Source: Escherichia sp. E4742
GTDB taxonomy: Bacteria; Pseudomonadota; Gammaproteobacteria; Enterobacterales; Enterobacteriaceae
Direction: 5' to 3'
Assembly (NCBI RefSeq): GCF_005843885.1
Contig: NZ_CP040443.1
Location: 1,116,001 to 1,180,000, forward strand
Length of the DNA stretch: 64,000 bases
The notes under the pieces were generated by a model that searched no databases, was not told the origin of the DNA, and worked only from the letters and a program-made list of their open reading frames with translations. Numbering within the stretch: the first letter of the stretch is position 1; the number at the start of each line of letters is the position of its first letter. Positions 56,182 through 64,000 of the stretch are shown here, piece after piece. The translations under genes and the position numbers were made by a program.

Positions 56182-57141
56182 CTATTCCCCCCCCCTCAGA
56201 TTAACCATGTCTGGTATACATAACGCATATTCTTTCGTTACGTCGTTCACATATTCACGTATAATTTCCCTTTTCTTATTATTATCGGACTTACTTTCCA
56301 TTTCGGAGAAAAAACGGCTAAAAGTGAACGGATACTTTATACCTGAATGCAATAATGTAAAAAATAACACATGGGCCAGTTCTTCACTTAACGACATATC
56401 ATTTTCTACAGGCTTAAATATAACGTCTCTTACATATTCTTTAGTGTGGAGAAATCTAAACGGCAAAGAAAACTGCCTTATAAAAAGTTCAGATACTCTT
56501 GTTTTTACACCGAGAATCCCCTTCAGATACTCGCTGCCTGTTTCACTCCTCCTGAAGTTTTCATCTTCCGTTGAAGGCAAATCCTCCATCAGTTTTTTAA
56601 CTTCTGACAATGGATGTTTCTCAAGAAGATAAGAATATAAACTACCGGGAAATGAATACACATAACGAAGTTCTGAATCCCCCATCAGAGATGAGACTTT
56701 TTTCCTTATATAGGTTGGAACTAGAGTATATGAATGATTTATTCTTATACTTTCAGAAAATTTTATGGTGTTGGGCTCAGAATCAGCAAAAAAAGGAGAG
56801 ACATTCTGAGAAGAAGGGCAACCAGTACAATTGGCTCTCGCTTCAGGCGGGTTCATTATTTTTGAGGGAATCTTAAAAACATCCACATAAACTCCTTTAC
56901 GCCTCAATATTGCTGCCGTATGGTGAAGCATATAGACTTCTGCCACTTTTGAAATAAACATCTTTTCACATTGTTCTCCACACCACAAACTAAGTGTATG
57001 AATATCCATACCTACAGTTCTTTTTATCGTTTTTTCTGTATTTTTCCAGTATCGGGTGTTAAGAACAGCCTGTATCTTCGGCGGTTTTCTCCGCCCCATC
57101 ATCATATGAAGTTCTTTTGCCTGCTCAGATAATCCTGTCAT
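56182..57141 (-). CDS. Unknown island protein (319 aa)
   Basis: AGAGG six bases ahead of the ATG supports the start. The product has no signal peptide; residues 40-75 (IHTLSLWCGEQCEKMFISK) and a Cys pair (NCTGCPSSQ) near 105 are notable. No family is recognised. It is divergent from the YfjP-type GTPase gene and AT-rich compared with it, so it probably entered separately. Confidence 0.7.
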   Translation of the reverse strand: MTGLSEQAKELHMMMGRRKPPKIQAVLNTRYWKNTEKTIKRTVGMDIHTLSLWCGEQCEKMFISKVAEVYMLHHTAAILRRKGVYVDVFKIPSKIMNPPEARANCTGCPSSQNVSPFFADSEPNTIKFSESIRINHSYTLVPTYIRKKVSSLMGDSELRYVYSFPGSLYSYLLEKHPLSEVKKLMEDLPSTEDENFRRSETGSEYLKGILGVKTRVSELFIRQFSLPFRFLHTKEYVRDVIFKPVENDMSLSEELAHVLFFTLLHSGIKYPFTFSRFFSEMESKSDNNKKREIIREYVNDVTKEYALCIPDMVNLRGGE

Positions 57142-57254
57142 TTATTACCTCTGAATATATTCCATTAAAAATGGAAATAATTATACGCCCATATTACCTG
57201 AATGATAAACCGGATTAGTGTGATCCGGTTCAGTGAAATCAACAGGACACCGGT

Positions 57255-58139
57255 ATGTCATTCAGCCATTATTCCCTCTCTGCACAAGTGAAATCATATC
57301 TGACGTTTCTTCCTGAAGAAATTCGCCAGAAAATCCTTGAACATCTCCACGGTGTTATTCATTACGAGCCAGTGATTGGCATTATGGGTAAATCCGGCAC
57401 CGGCAAAAGCAGTCTGTGTAATGCCATTTTTCAGTCCCGTATCTGTGCCACGCATCCCCTGAACGGCTGCACCCGTCAGGCTCATCACCTTACCCTTCAG
57501 TTCGGTGAGCGCAGAATGACGCTGGTCGATCTGCCCGGCATCGGTGAAACACCGCAGCATGATCAGGAATACCGGACACTTTATCGTCAGCTGCTACCGG
57601 AACTGGATCTGATTATCTGGATCCTGCGGGCTGATGAGCGTGCGTATGCTGCTGATATTGCCATGCATCAGTTTTTACTGAATGAAGGTGCAGATCCCTC
57701 GCGTTTTCTGTTTGTTCTCAGCCATGCCGATCGCGTGTTTCCTGCTGAAGAATGGAACGACACAGAAAAATGCCCGTCCCGTCAGCAGGAACTCTCACTG
57801 GCAACAGTAACAGCCCGGGTGGCAACCCTGTTCCCTTCATCATTTCCGGTACTCTCCGTTGCCGCACCTGTCGGCTGGAACCTTCCGGCGTTTGTGTCGC
57901 TGATGATCCACGCACTGCCACCACAGGCAACCAGCACGGTGTATTCACATATCCGGGGGGAAAACCGCTCTGAACAGGCCCAGAAACACGCACAACAGAC
58001 TTTTGGTGAAACCATCGGGAAAAGTTTTGACGACGCCGTTGCCCGTTTCAGTTTTCCGGCCTGGATGTTACAGCTTCTGCGCAAAACCCGGGACCGCATT
58101 ATCCACCTGCTGGTCACGCTGTGGGATCACCTGTTCTGA
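57255..58139 (+). CDS. YfjP/YeeP-family GTPase
   Basis: The 294-residue protein has the GTPase motifs G1 GIMGKSGTGKSSL (about residues 41-53), G3 VDLPGIGE (about 91-98) and G4-like SHAD (about 155-158). It starts the conserved CP4-type gene series. The family resembles Era-like GTPases; a partner is unknown. The C-terminal tail is amphipathic and may touch membrane. Confidence 0.9.
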   Translation: MSFSHYSLSAQVKSYLTFLPEEIRQKILEHLHGVIHYEPVIGIMGKSGTGKSSLCNAIFQSRICATHPLNGCTRQAHHLTLQFGERRMTLVDLPGIGETPQHDQEYRTLYRQLLPELDLIIWILRADERAYAADIAMHQFLLNEGADPSRFLFVLSHADRVFPAEEWNDTEKCPSRQQELSLATVTARVATLFPSSFPVLSVAAPVGWNLPAFVSLMIHALPPQATSTVYSHIRGENRSEQAQKHAQQTFGETIGKSFDDAVARFSFPAWMLQLLRKTRDRIIHLLVTLWDHLF

Positions 58140-58257
58140 GCGCCCCGGAGTCCCCCGTGGCAACCGTATACCTTTGCACGACAACGGATTACGGTAACCA
58201 CTGCCGTATACCGTCTGTCATTATCAATAACACGCTCTTTAATTTCAGAGGTCAGTC

Positions 58258-58935
58258 ATGAATACCAGAATTCTTTTTCCCCTGCTGTTCACTGTGGCAT
58301 CATTCTCCGCCTCCGCCGGCAACTGGGCTGTCAAAAACGGCTGGTGTCAGACCATGACGGAAGATGGTCAGGCGCTGGTAATGCTGAAAAATGGCACGAT
58401 TGGTATTACCGGCCTGATGCAGGGATGCCCGAATGGCGTACAGACGCTCCTGGGCAACCGTATCAGTATTAACGGTAACCTGATCCCCACATCACAAATG
58501 TGTAATCAGCAGACAGGATTCAGGGCTGTTGAGGTGGAAGTCGGACAGGCGCCGGAAATGGTCAAAAAAGCCGTTCACTCCATAGCAGAGCGTGATGTGT
58601 CCGTTTTACAGGCATTTGGTGTACGAATGGAATTCACCCGCGGTGATATGCTGAAGGTCTGTCCGAAATTTGTCACATCACTTGCCGGTTTTTCCCCGAA
58701 ACAGACACCCGCCATTAATAAAGATTCCGTCCTGCAGGCTGCCCGGCAGGCATACGCCTGGGAATATGACGAGGAAACAACAGAAACCGCTGATTTTGGC
58801 TCTTACGAAGTAAAAGGCAATAAGGTTGAGTTTGAAGTGTTCAATCCTGAAGACCGTGCGTACGACAAAGTGACCGTCACGGTTGGTGCTGACGGTAATG
58901 CCACCGGTGCCAGCGTTGAATTTATCGGAAAATAG
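58258..58935 (+). CDS. Exported protein of CP4-type islands
   Basis: Signal peptide (MNTRILFPLLFTVASFSASA) followed by a 205-residue mature part starting GNWAVKNGWCQTM with four Cys that could form disulfides. The C-terminal half (YEVKGNKVEFEVFNPEDRAY) looks like a beta-rich domain. Function unknown. It lies in the fixed gene series 118 bases after the GTPase gene. Confidence 0.8.
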   Translation: MNTRILFPLLFTVASFSASAGNWAVKNGWCQTMTEDGQALVMLKNGTIGITGLMQGCPNGVQTLLGNRISINGNLIPTSQMCNQQTGFRAVEVEVGQAPEMVKKAVHSIAERDVSVLQAFGVRMEFTRGDMLKVCPKFVTSLAGFSPKQTPAINKDSVLQAARQAYAWEYDEETTETADFGSYEVKGNKVEFEVFNPEDRAYDKVTVTVGADGNATGASVEFIGK

Positions 58936-58940
58936 CCGGT

Positions 58941-59174
58941 ATGTCGGACTGTCACCCTGTTTTATTGCCCGAAGGCCCTTTCTCACGCGAACAGGCGATG
59001 GCTGTCACAACAGCTTACCGCAATGTGCTTATTGAGGATGATCAAGGAACGCATTTCCGGCTGGTTATCCGCAATGCTGAAGGGCAGCTACGCTGGCGGT
59101 GCTGGAATTTTGAACCTGATGCCGGAAAACAGCTAAATCCGTATCTCGCCAGTGAGGGAATTCTCAGGCAATAA
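58941..59174 (+). CDS. DUF905 protein (YkfF/YpjJ family)
   Basis: The 77-residue product matches YkfF: LLPEGPFSREQAMAVTTAYR, then DDQGTHFRLVIR and RCWNFEPDAGKQLNPYL. Function unknown; a regular member of CP4-6/CP4-44/CP4-57-like islands. It starts 5 bases after the preceding gene. Confidence 0.93.
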   Translation: MSDCHPVLLPEGPFSREQAMAVTTAYRNVLIEDDQGTHFRLVIRNAEGQLRWRCWNFEPDAGKQLNPYLASEGILRQ

Positions 59175-59263
59175 ACGTCTTCATTTCATCCATCAGGCCG
59201 CGTCTTCTCCGGGAGACGCGGCCTTTTCATTTATACCGCTAACTCATTCATAAGGAGCAAAGT

Positions 59264-60082
59264 ATGCAATTAGCCAGTCGTTTTGGTCATGTAAACCAGA
59301 TACGCCGTGACCGTCCGCTGACACATGAAGAACTGATGCACTATGTACCCAGTATTTTTGGGGAAGACCGGCATACCTCCCGCAGTGAACGCTATGCGTA
59401 CATTCCCACCATCACCGTACTGGAAAGCCTGCAGCGGGAAGGTTTTCAGCCATTCTTCGCCTGCCAGACCCGCGTGCGCGACCTAGGCCGCTGGGGATAC
59501 ACCAGACACATGCAGCGTCTGCGCCGTGACGGGGAGATAAACGGACAACATGTCCCTGAAATCATTCTGCTCAACTCTCATGACGGTACCTCCAGCTACC
59601 AGATGCTGCCGGGTTACTTCAGGTTCGTCTGCCAGAACGGCTGCGTCTGTGGTCAGTCTCTGGGGGAAGTGCGTGTTCCACACCGGGGAAATGTGGTGGA
59701 CAGAGTCATTGAAGGGGCTTACGAGGTGGTGGGCGTGTTTGACCGGATTGAGGAAAAGCGTGATGCCATGCAGTCTCTGGTTCTGCCGCCACCGGCACGT
59801 CAGGCGCAGGCACAGGCGGCACTGACTTACCGTTATGGTGATGAACATCAGCCCGTCACCACCGCCGACATCCTGACACCACGACGCCGGGAGGATTACG
59901 GTAAGGACCTGTGGAGTGCTTATCAGACCATCCAGGAGAATATGCTGAAAGGCGGGATTTCCGGTCGCAGTGCCAGAGGAAAACGTATCCACACCCGTGC
60001 CATTCACAGCATCGACACGGACATTAAGCTCAATCGCGCATTGTGGGTGATGGCAGAAACGCTGCTGGAGAGCATGCGCTGA
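59264..60082 (+). CDS. DUF932 protein (YafZ/YfjQ family)
   Basis: The 272-residue product has the DUF932 landmarks YVPSIFGEDRHTSRSERYAY, GRWGYTRHMQRLRR, ILLNSHDGTSSYQMLPGYFR and CQNGCVCGQSLGEVRVPH. Related plasmid and phage proteins occur with DNA-processing genes; the biochemical role is unknown. AAGGAGC stands ahead of the ATG. Confidence 0.93.
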   Translation: MQLASRFGHVNQIRRDRPLTHEELMHYVPSIFGEDRHTSRSERYAYIPTITVLESLQREGFQPFFACQTRVRDLGRWGYTRHMQRLRRDGEINGQHVPEIILLNSHDGTSSYQMLPGYFRFVCQNGCVCGQSLGEVRVPHRGNVVDRVIEGAYEVVGVFDRIEEKRDAMQSLVLPPPARQAQAQAALTYRYGDEHQPVTTADILTPRRREDYGKDLWSAYQTIQENMLKGGISGRSARGKRIHTRAIHSIDTDIKLNRALWVMAETLLESMR

Positions 60083-60173
60083 TGCTGTTTCCCTGAAAGT
60101 GCAGCCCTGACTCACGTCTGTACCAGTCCCCAGGCATTCTTCCATTCATTTGCTTTTTATAAGGAATAATCTC

Positions 60174-60659
60174 ATGACAACCTCTTCGCATAATTCCACC
60201 ACACCTTCTGTTTCCGTGACCGCTGCATCAGGGAATAACCCGCCTCAGCTGGTTGCCACCCCTGTCCCTGATAAACAACGTATCAGCTTCTGGCCGCAGC
60301 ATTTTGGCCTCATTCCACAGTGGGTGACCCTGGAGCCCCGTGTCTTCGGCTGGATGGACCGTCTGTGCGAAGACTACTGCGGTGGTATCTGGAATCTGTA
60401 CACCCTGAACAACGGCGGGGCATTTATGGCACCCGAACCGGATGACGATGATGACGAAACATGGGTACTGTTCAATGCCATGAACGGTAACCGCGCTGAA
60501 ATGAGCCCGGAAGCCGCCGGCATTGCTGCCTGTCTGATGACGTACAGTCATCATGCCTGTCGTACGGAGTGTTATGCCATGACGGTCCATTATTACCGGC
60601 TGCGGGATTACGCCCTGCAGCATCCGGAATGCAGCGCCATTATGCGCATCATCGACTGA
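60174..60659 (+). CDS. Antirestriction protein ArdB/KlcA family (YafX/YfjX)
   Basis: These proteins block type I restriction enzymes when mobile DNA enters a cell. The 161-residue product has RISFWPQHFGLIPQWVTLEP, RLCEDYCGGIWNLYTLNNGG and GIAACLMTYSHHACRTECYA, the ArdB core. The ATG at 60174 follows AAGGA; the longer frame from 60150 is not used. The next gene is 15 bases on. Confidence 0.93.
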   Translation: MTTSSHNSTTPSVSVTAASGNNPPQLVATPVPDKQRISFWPQHFGLIPQWVTLEPRVFGWMDRLCEDYCGGIWNLYTLNNGGAFMAPEPDDDDDETWVLFNAMNGNRAEMSPEAAGIAACLMTYSHHACRTECYAMTVHYYRLRDYALQHPECSAIMRIID

Positions 60660-60674
60660 ATGGAGAGAGGCACA

Positions 60675-61151
60675 ATGCAGCAGCTTTCCTTTCTGCCCGG
60701 AGAGATGACGCCCGGCGAGCGCAGCCTCATTCAGCGGGCCCTGAAAACCCTGGACCGCCATCTTCATGAACCCGGCGTGGCCTTCACCTCCACGCATGCG
60801 GCACGGGAGTGGCTGATTCTGAACATGGCGGGACTGGAGCGGGAAGAGTTCCGGGTGCTGTATCTGAACAACCAGAATCAGTTGATTGCCGGTGAAACCC
60901 TCTTCACCGGCACCATCAACCGCACGGAAGTTCATCCCCGGGAGGTAATTAAACGTGCCCTGTACCACAATGCCGCTGCCGTGGTGCTGGCACACAATCA
61001 CCCGTCAGGTGAAGTCACACCCAGTAAGGCTGACCGCCTTATTACGGAACGTCTGGTACAGGCACTGGCCCTGGTGGATATCCGGGTGCCGGACCATCTG
61101 ATAATCGGTGGCAGCCAAGTTTTCTCCTTTGCTGAACACGGTCTGCTTTAA
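60675..61151 (+). CDS. yeeS: RadC-like JAB-domain protein (YeeS)
   Basis: The 158-residue protein starts MQQLSFLPGEMTPGERSLIQ and carries the JAB metal site AHNHPSGEVTPSKAD. It is nearly the same as YeeS of E. coli CP4-44. RadC-like proteins of islands have unproven function; a peptidase or nuclease role is discussed for the fold. GAGAGG precedes the ATG. Confidence 0.94.
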   Translation: MQQLSFLPGEMTPGERSLIQRALKTLDRHLHEPGVAFTSTHAAREWLILNMAGLEREEFRVLYLNNQNQLIAGETLFTGTINRTEVHPREVIKRALYHNAAAVVLAHNHPSGEVTPSKADRLITERLVQALALVDIRVPDHLIIGGSQVFSFAEHGLL

Positions 61152-61219
61152 CCCGTCACCATCACAACCACATCACACTTGTTTTCACTTTTATCTTCTG
61201 TCTTCAGAGGTATCCCATC

Positions 61220-61441
61220 ATGAAAATTATCACCCGTGGTGAAGCCATGCGTATTCACCAACAGCATCCTGCATCCCGTCTTTTTCCGTTCTGTACCGGT
61301 AAGTACCGCTGGCACGGCAGTGCTGAAACGTATACCGGTCGTGAAGTGCAGGATATTCCCGGTGTGCTGGCCGTGTTTGCTGAACGCCGTAAGGACAGTT
61401 TTGGCCCGTATGTCCGGTTGATGAGCGTCACTCTGAACTGA
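61220..61441 (+). CDS. yeeT: DUF987 protein YeeT
   Basis: The 73-residue product (MKIITRGEAMRIHQQHPASR, VQDIPGVLAVFAERRKDSFG) is YeeT-like. Function unknown. It stands between yeeS and the antitoxin region, as in CP4-44. Confidence 0.92.
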   Translation: MKIITRGEAMRIHQQHPASRLFPFCTGKYRWHGSAETYTGREVQDIPGVLAVFAERRKDSFGPYVRLMSVTLN

Positions 61442-61459
61442 GTCAGAAAGGGGATTCTG

Positions 61460-62107
61460 ATGAGCAGCATTATCACCACCCCAGTGTATACGCTGGATGA
61501 ACTTTCCTGCCCTTCTGCACGGGAAAAAGCCCGCGACTGGTACCGTGTGCACCATTCTGACAGCAACTGGTATGAAAACGTGTACGAGGACTTCAGGGCG
61601 GTCTGTGGCATTTTCGGAATTGACCTCCGCCAGCGCGTTTTCCGGCTCAGCAACGGCAGGTTTATGGAAGAACCGTGCATCTGGTTCAGCGGATTCTGCA
61701 GCCAGGGGGACGGAGCCTGTTTTGAAGGACGCTGGCACTGGCAGTCAGCAACAGCCAGGAGGCTCCGGGAGTATGCCACACAGGACCATGAACTCCATCG
61801 TATCGCGGATGCCCTGCAGGCGGTGCAGAAACGTAACTTCTGGCAACTGCAGGCTGAAATCCACCACCGGGGACGTTACTGCCATCCGTACAGCATGGAT
61901 ATCACTGTTACCCGGAACAGTCCGACTGGTCAGGCTATGACAGCCGATGCGGAAGCCGCTGTCAGCGAAGCCCTGCGCGACCTGGCCTTCTGGTTGTACC
62001 GTCAGCTGGAAAACGAGTACGACAGGCTGACCTCTGATGCCGCTGTTGATGAGGCCCTTCTCATCAACGAATACACCTTCACCGAAGCCGGTCTGCGCGC
62101 CGGCTGA
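61460..62107 (+). CDS. Unknown protein between yeeT and cbeA
   Basis: The 215-residue product starts 18 bases after yeeT, with GAAAGGGG ahead. It has TLDELSCPSAREKARDWYRV, then WFSGFCSQGDGACFEGRWHW and helical C-terminal half ending LINEYTFTEAGLR. Similar proteins (WFSGFSSQGDGACF-type) are found on plasmids, sometimes annotated as part of antitoxin regions. It is missing in the K-12 copy of this module. Function is not known to me. Confidence 0.8.
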   Translation: MSSIITTPVYTLDELSCPSAREKARDWYRVHHSDSNWYENVYEDFRAVCGIFGIDLRQRVFRLSNGRFMEEPCIWFSGFCSQGDGACFEGRWHWQSATARRLREYATQDHELHRIADALQAVQKRNFWQLQAEIHHRGRYCHPYSMDITVTRNSPTGQAMTADAEAAVSEALRDLAFWLYRQLENEYDRLTSDAAVDEALLINEYTFTEAGLRAG

Positions 62108-62122
62108 CCTGAGGACTTTATC

Positions 62123-62491
62123 GTGTCAGACAAACTCCATGAGACAAATTATCCCGACGACCATAACGACCGCCTCTGGTGGGGACTCCCCTGCTCCGTG
62201 ACGCCCTGTTTCGGGGCACGTCTGGTGCAGGAGGGTAACCGGTTGCATTACCTTGCAGACCGCGCCGGTATCAGAGGGCGGTTCAGCGATGCGGATTCGT
62301 ACCACCTGGACCAGGCCTTTCCGCTGCTGATGAAACAACTGGAGCTCATGCTCACCAGCGGTGAACTGAATCCCCACCATCAGCATACCGTGACACTGTA
62401 TGCGAAGGGGCTGACCTGTGAAGCCGACACCCTCGGCTCCTGTGGTTACGTTTATCTGGCTGTTTATCCGACGCCCGAAATGAGAAATTAA
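62123..62491 (+). CDS. cbeA: Antitoxin CbeA (YeeU)
   Basis: CbeA counters CbtA by stabilising MreB and FtsZ filaments rather than binding the toxin (type IV antitoxin). The 122-residue product keeps WWGLPCSVTPCFGARLVQEG, YLADRAGIRGRFSDADSYHL and GYVYLAVYPTPEM. It starts with GTG, as in K-12. It is 15 bases after the preceding gene. Confidence 0.95.
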   Translation: MSDKLHETNYPDDHNDRLWWGLPCSVTPCFGARLVQEGNRLHYLADRAGIRGRFSDADSYHLDQAFPLLMKQLELMLTSGELNPHHQHTVTLYAKGLTCEADTLGSCGYVYLAVYPTPEMRN

Positions 62492-62580
62492 CTCTCCAGA
62501 ATAGCCTTCTGCTACGGCCTGGTGTTTTCACCACGCCACTTTCCCATTTTTCATCTCTGCATATCAGGAAAATCTTCAGT

Positions 62581-62958
62581 ATGAACACATTACCCGACAC
62601 ACACGTACGGGAGGCATCGCGCTGCCCGTCTCCCGTCACCATCTGGCAGACACTGCTCACCCGACTGCTGGACCAGCACTACGGCCTCACGCTAAATGAC
62701 ACACCGTTCGCCGATGAACGTGTGATTGAGCAGCATATTGAAGCTGGCATTTCACTGTGTGATGCGGTGAACTTTCTCGTTGAAAAATACGCGCTGGTGC
62801 GTACCGACCAGCCGGGATTCAGCGCCTGTACCCGCTCTCAGTTAATAAACAGCATCGATATCCTCCGGGCCCGCCGGGCGACAGGCCTGATGACCCGCGA
62901 CAATTACAGAACGGTAAATGACATTACCCAGGGGAAGCATCCGGAGGCGAAACAATGA
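62581..62958 (+). CDS. cbtA: Toxin CbtA (YeeV)
   Basis: CbtA blocks MreB and FtsZ polymerisation and rounds cells. The 125-residue product has QTLLTRLLDQHYGLTLNDTP, ADERVIEQHIEAGISLCDAV and RSQLINSIDILRARRATGLM. The variable N-terminal 15 residues differ from K-12. It overlaps the next gene by four bases (ATGA). Confidence 0.95.
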   Translation: MNTLPDTHVREASRCPSPVTIWQTLLTRLLDQHYGLTLNDTPFADERVIEQHIEAGISLCDAVNFLVEKYALVRTDQPGFSACTRSQLINSIDILRARRATGLMTRDNYRTVNDITQGKHPEAKQ

Positions 62959-63377
62959 AACTGGCCCTGACGCTGGAGGCAGACAGCGTTAACGTGCAGG
63001 CGCTGAACATGGGGCGCATTGTCGTTGACGTCGATGGTATTAAGCTCGCTGAACTGATTAACAAAGTCGCTGAAAACGGTTATTCACTCCGCGTGGTGGA
63101 TGAACGTGACGCTACCGAAACACCGGCAACTTCTGCCAGCCCTCATCAGTTGCCGGAAGACAATACAGTGATACAGAGCGTGATGCCATTAACCACTGAA
63201 ACAGCGCTGGATATCCTCATTGCGTGGCTGCAGGACAATATTGACTGCGAATCGGAAATTATCTTTGACAACGATGAGGATAAAACGGATTCGGCAGCAC
63301 TGTTGCCCTGTATTGAACAGGCCAGGGAGGATATCCGTACCCTGCGCCAACTGCAGCTTCTGCAACAGAACCGGTGA
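62955..63377 (+). CDS. DUF5983 protein (YeeW-like)
   Basis: The 140-residue product starts KLALTLEADSVNVQALNMGR with VDVDGIKLAELINKVAENGY, the YeeW/L0007-like N-terminus. Function unknown; regularly after cbtA and coupled to it by the ATGA overlap. In K-12 yeeW is truncated; here it is full. Confidence 0.87.
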   Translation: MKLALTLEADSVNVQALNMGRIVVDVDGIKLAELINKVAENGYSLRVVDERDATETPATSASPHQLPEDNTVIQSVMPLTTETALDILIAWLQDNIDCESEIIFDNDEDKTDSAALLPCIEQAREDIRTLRQLQLLQQNR

Positions 63378-63461
63378 GTCTTACTCACCAGACTTCATTC
63401 CACTGACGCCAGCCTGAACAGGGCTGGCGTTTTCATTTATCTGCAAAAAGGAATATCGATT

Positions 63462-64000
63462 ATGTCTGAAATCACAGCCCCCCGTCCGGAAGTGGTCAAC
63501 GGGCATACGGACGTTATCTGCTCAACCAGTATCCGCCACATTCTGGCTGTACGAAAGAGTACGCTGCTGCAAATCGACACACTTACCCGGCAACTGGCAG
63601 AAATCTCAGCAATGACAGAAAGTATTGGCGGTAAAACCGCACTGGACTGGGCGATGAAACAGGATTTTCGCTGCGGTTGCTGGCTGATGGAAAAACCTGA
63701 AACGGCAATGAAAGCCATCACCCGCAATCTCGATCGCGAAATCTGGCGTAACCTGATGCAACGTTCCGGGATGCTGTCATTAATGGATGCGCAGGCCCGT
63801 GAGACATGGTACCGGTCACTGGAATACGATAATTTTCCGGAAATCAGCGAAGCGAACATTCTGAGCACATTTAAACAACTGCACCAGAACAAAGATGAAG
63901 TGTTTGAGCGAGGGGTGATCAACGTCTTCAGGGGACTGAGCTGGAATTACAAAACTAATTGCCCCTGTAAATTTGGCAATAAAATTATCATTAACAACCT
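63462..64000 (+). CDS. DUF4942 protein, cut by right edge
   Basis: The first 179 codons are visible: VNGHTDVICSTSIRHILAVR, AMKQDFRCGCWLMEKPETAM, FPEISEANILSTFKQLHQNK, FERGVINVFRGLSWNYKTN. DUF4942 proteins end the cbeA-cbtA module of such islands and are of unknown function. AAAAAGGA stands ahead of the ATG. Confidence 0.9.
   Translation, partial: MSEITAPRPEVVNGHTDVICSTSIRHILAVRKSTLLQIDTLTRQLAEISAMTESIGGKTALDWAMKQDFRCGCWLMEKPETAMKAITRNLDREIWRNLMQRSGMLSLMDAQARETWYRSLEYDNFPEISEANILSTFKQLHQNKDEVFERGVINVFRGLSWNYKTNCPCKFGNKIIINN

Overview
The window looks like a chromosomal accessory region of Escherichia coli or a very close relative. The CbeA/CbtA, YeeT, YeeS/RadC, ArdB, DUF905, DUF932 and YfjP-type proteins match the CP4-44-like islands of E. 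coli. The insertion-sequence remnants (IS911-, IS66- and IS903-like) and an ESPR-type autotransporter fit the same host. No tRNA, rRNA, CRISPR array or integrase is visible.

Region 1 (1-31.7 kb, minus strand) is a type VI secretion cluster of the enteroaggregative E. coli sci-1 type. In order of transcription it carries tssB, tssC, tssK, tssL, tagL, hcp, clpV/tssH, a DUF1311 protein, vgrG, two DUF3828 proteins, a large peptidoglycan-hydrolase effector, a small exported protein, a broken gene, PAAR, an inner-membrane protein, tssM, a small protein, tssA, a broken DUF1311 gene, tssF, tssG, tssJ, a second vgrG with a transthyretin-like tail, and the start of a cargo gene cut by the window edge. 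A promoter with a Fur-like site and four GATC sites lies upstream of tssB. No tssE is visible. The core genes build baseplate, sheath, tube and membrane complex; the genes between clpV and PAAR form an effector/immunity island aimed at the cell wall.

Region 2 (32-34.2 kb) holds a DUF4222 gene, a small unknown gene, a CaiF/GrlA-type regulator and a strong hairpin. Region 3 (33.6-49.8 kb) contains two self-associating-type autotransporters. The first, about 2,640 residues, lies between a LuxR-type regulator and an OmpH/Skp-like protein, apparently in one operon. The second, 890 residues, is followed by a YahA-like LuxR regulator and a decayed EAL gene. Both loci carry, upstream, a pair of near-identical inverted repeats (ATTGATCG-N7-CGATCAAT) spaced 62-63 bp apart, which suggests a shared regulator. 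Between and beside them lie IS911/IS66 and IS903 remnants.

Region 4 (51.1-64 kb) is a P4-like/CP4-44-like island: AlpA regulator with a coupled Cys-rich micro-ORF, two inovirus Gp2-like (YagK/YfjJ) genes preceded by the same structured leader, a 2 kb AT-rich stretch with iteron-like repeats, two unrecognised genes, and then the standard plus-strand series YfjP GTPase, exported protein, DUF905, DUF932, ArdB, RadC, YeeT, a 215-residue protein, CbeA, CbtA, DUF5983 and DUF4942 (cut by the right edge).
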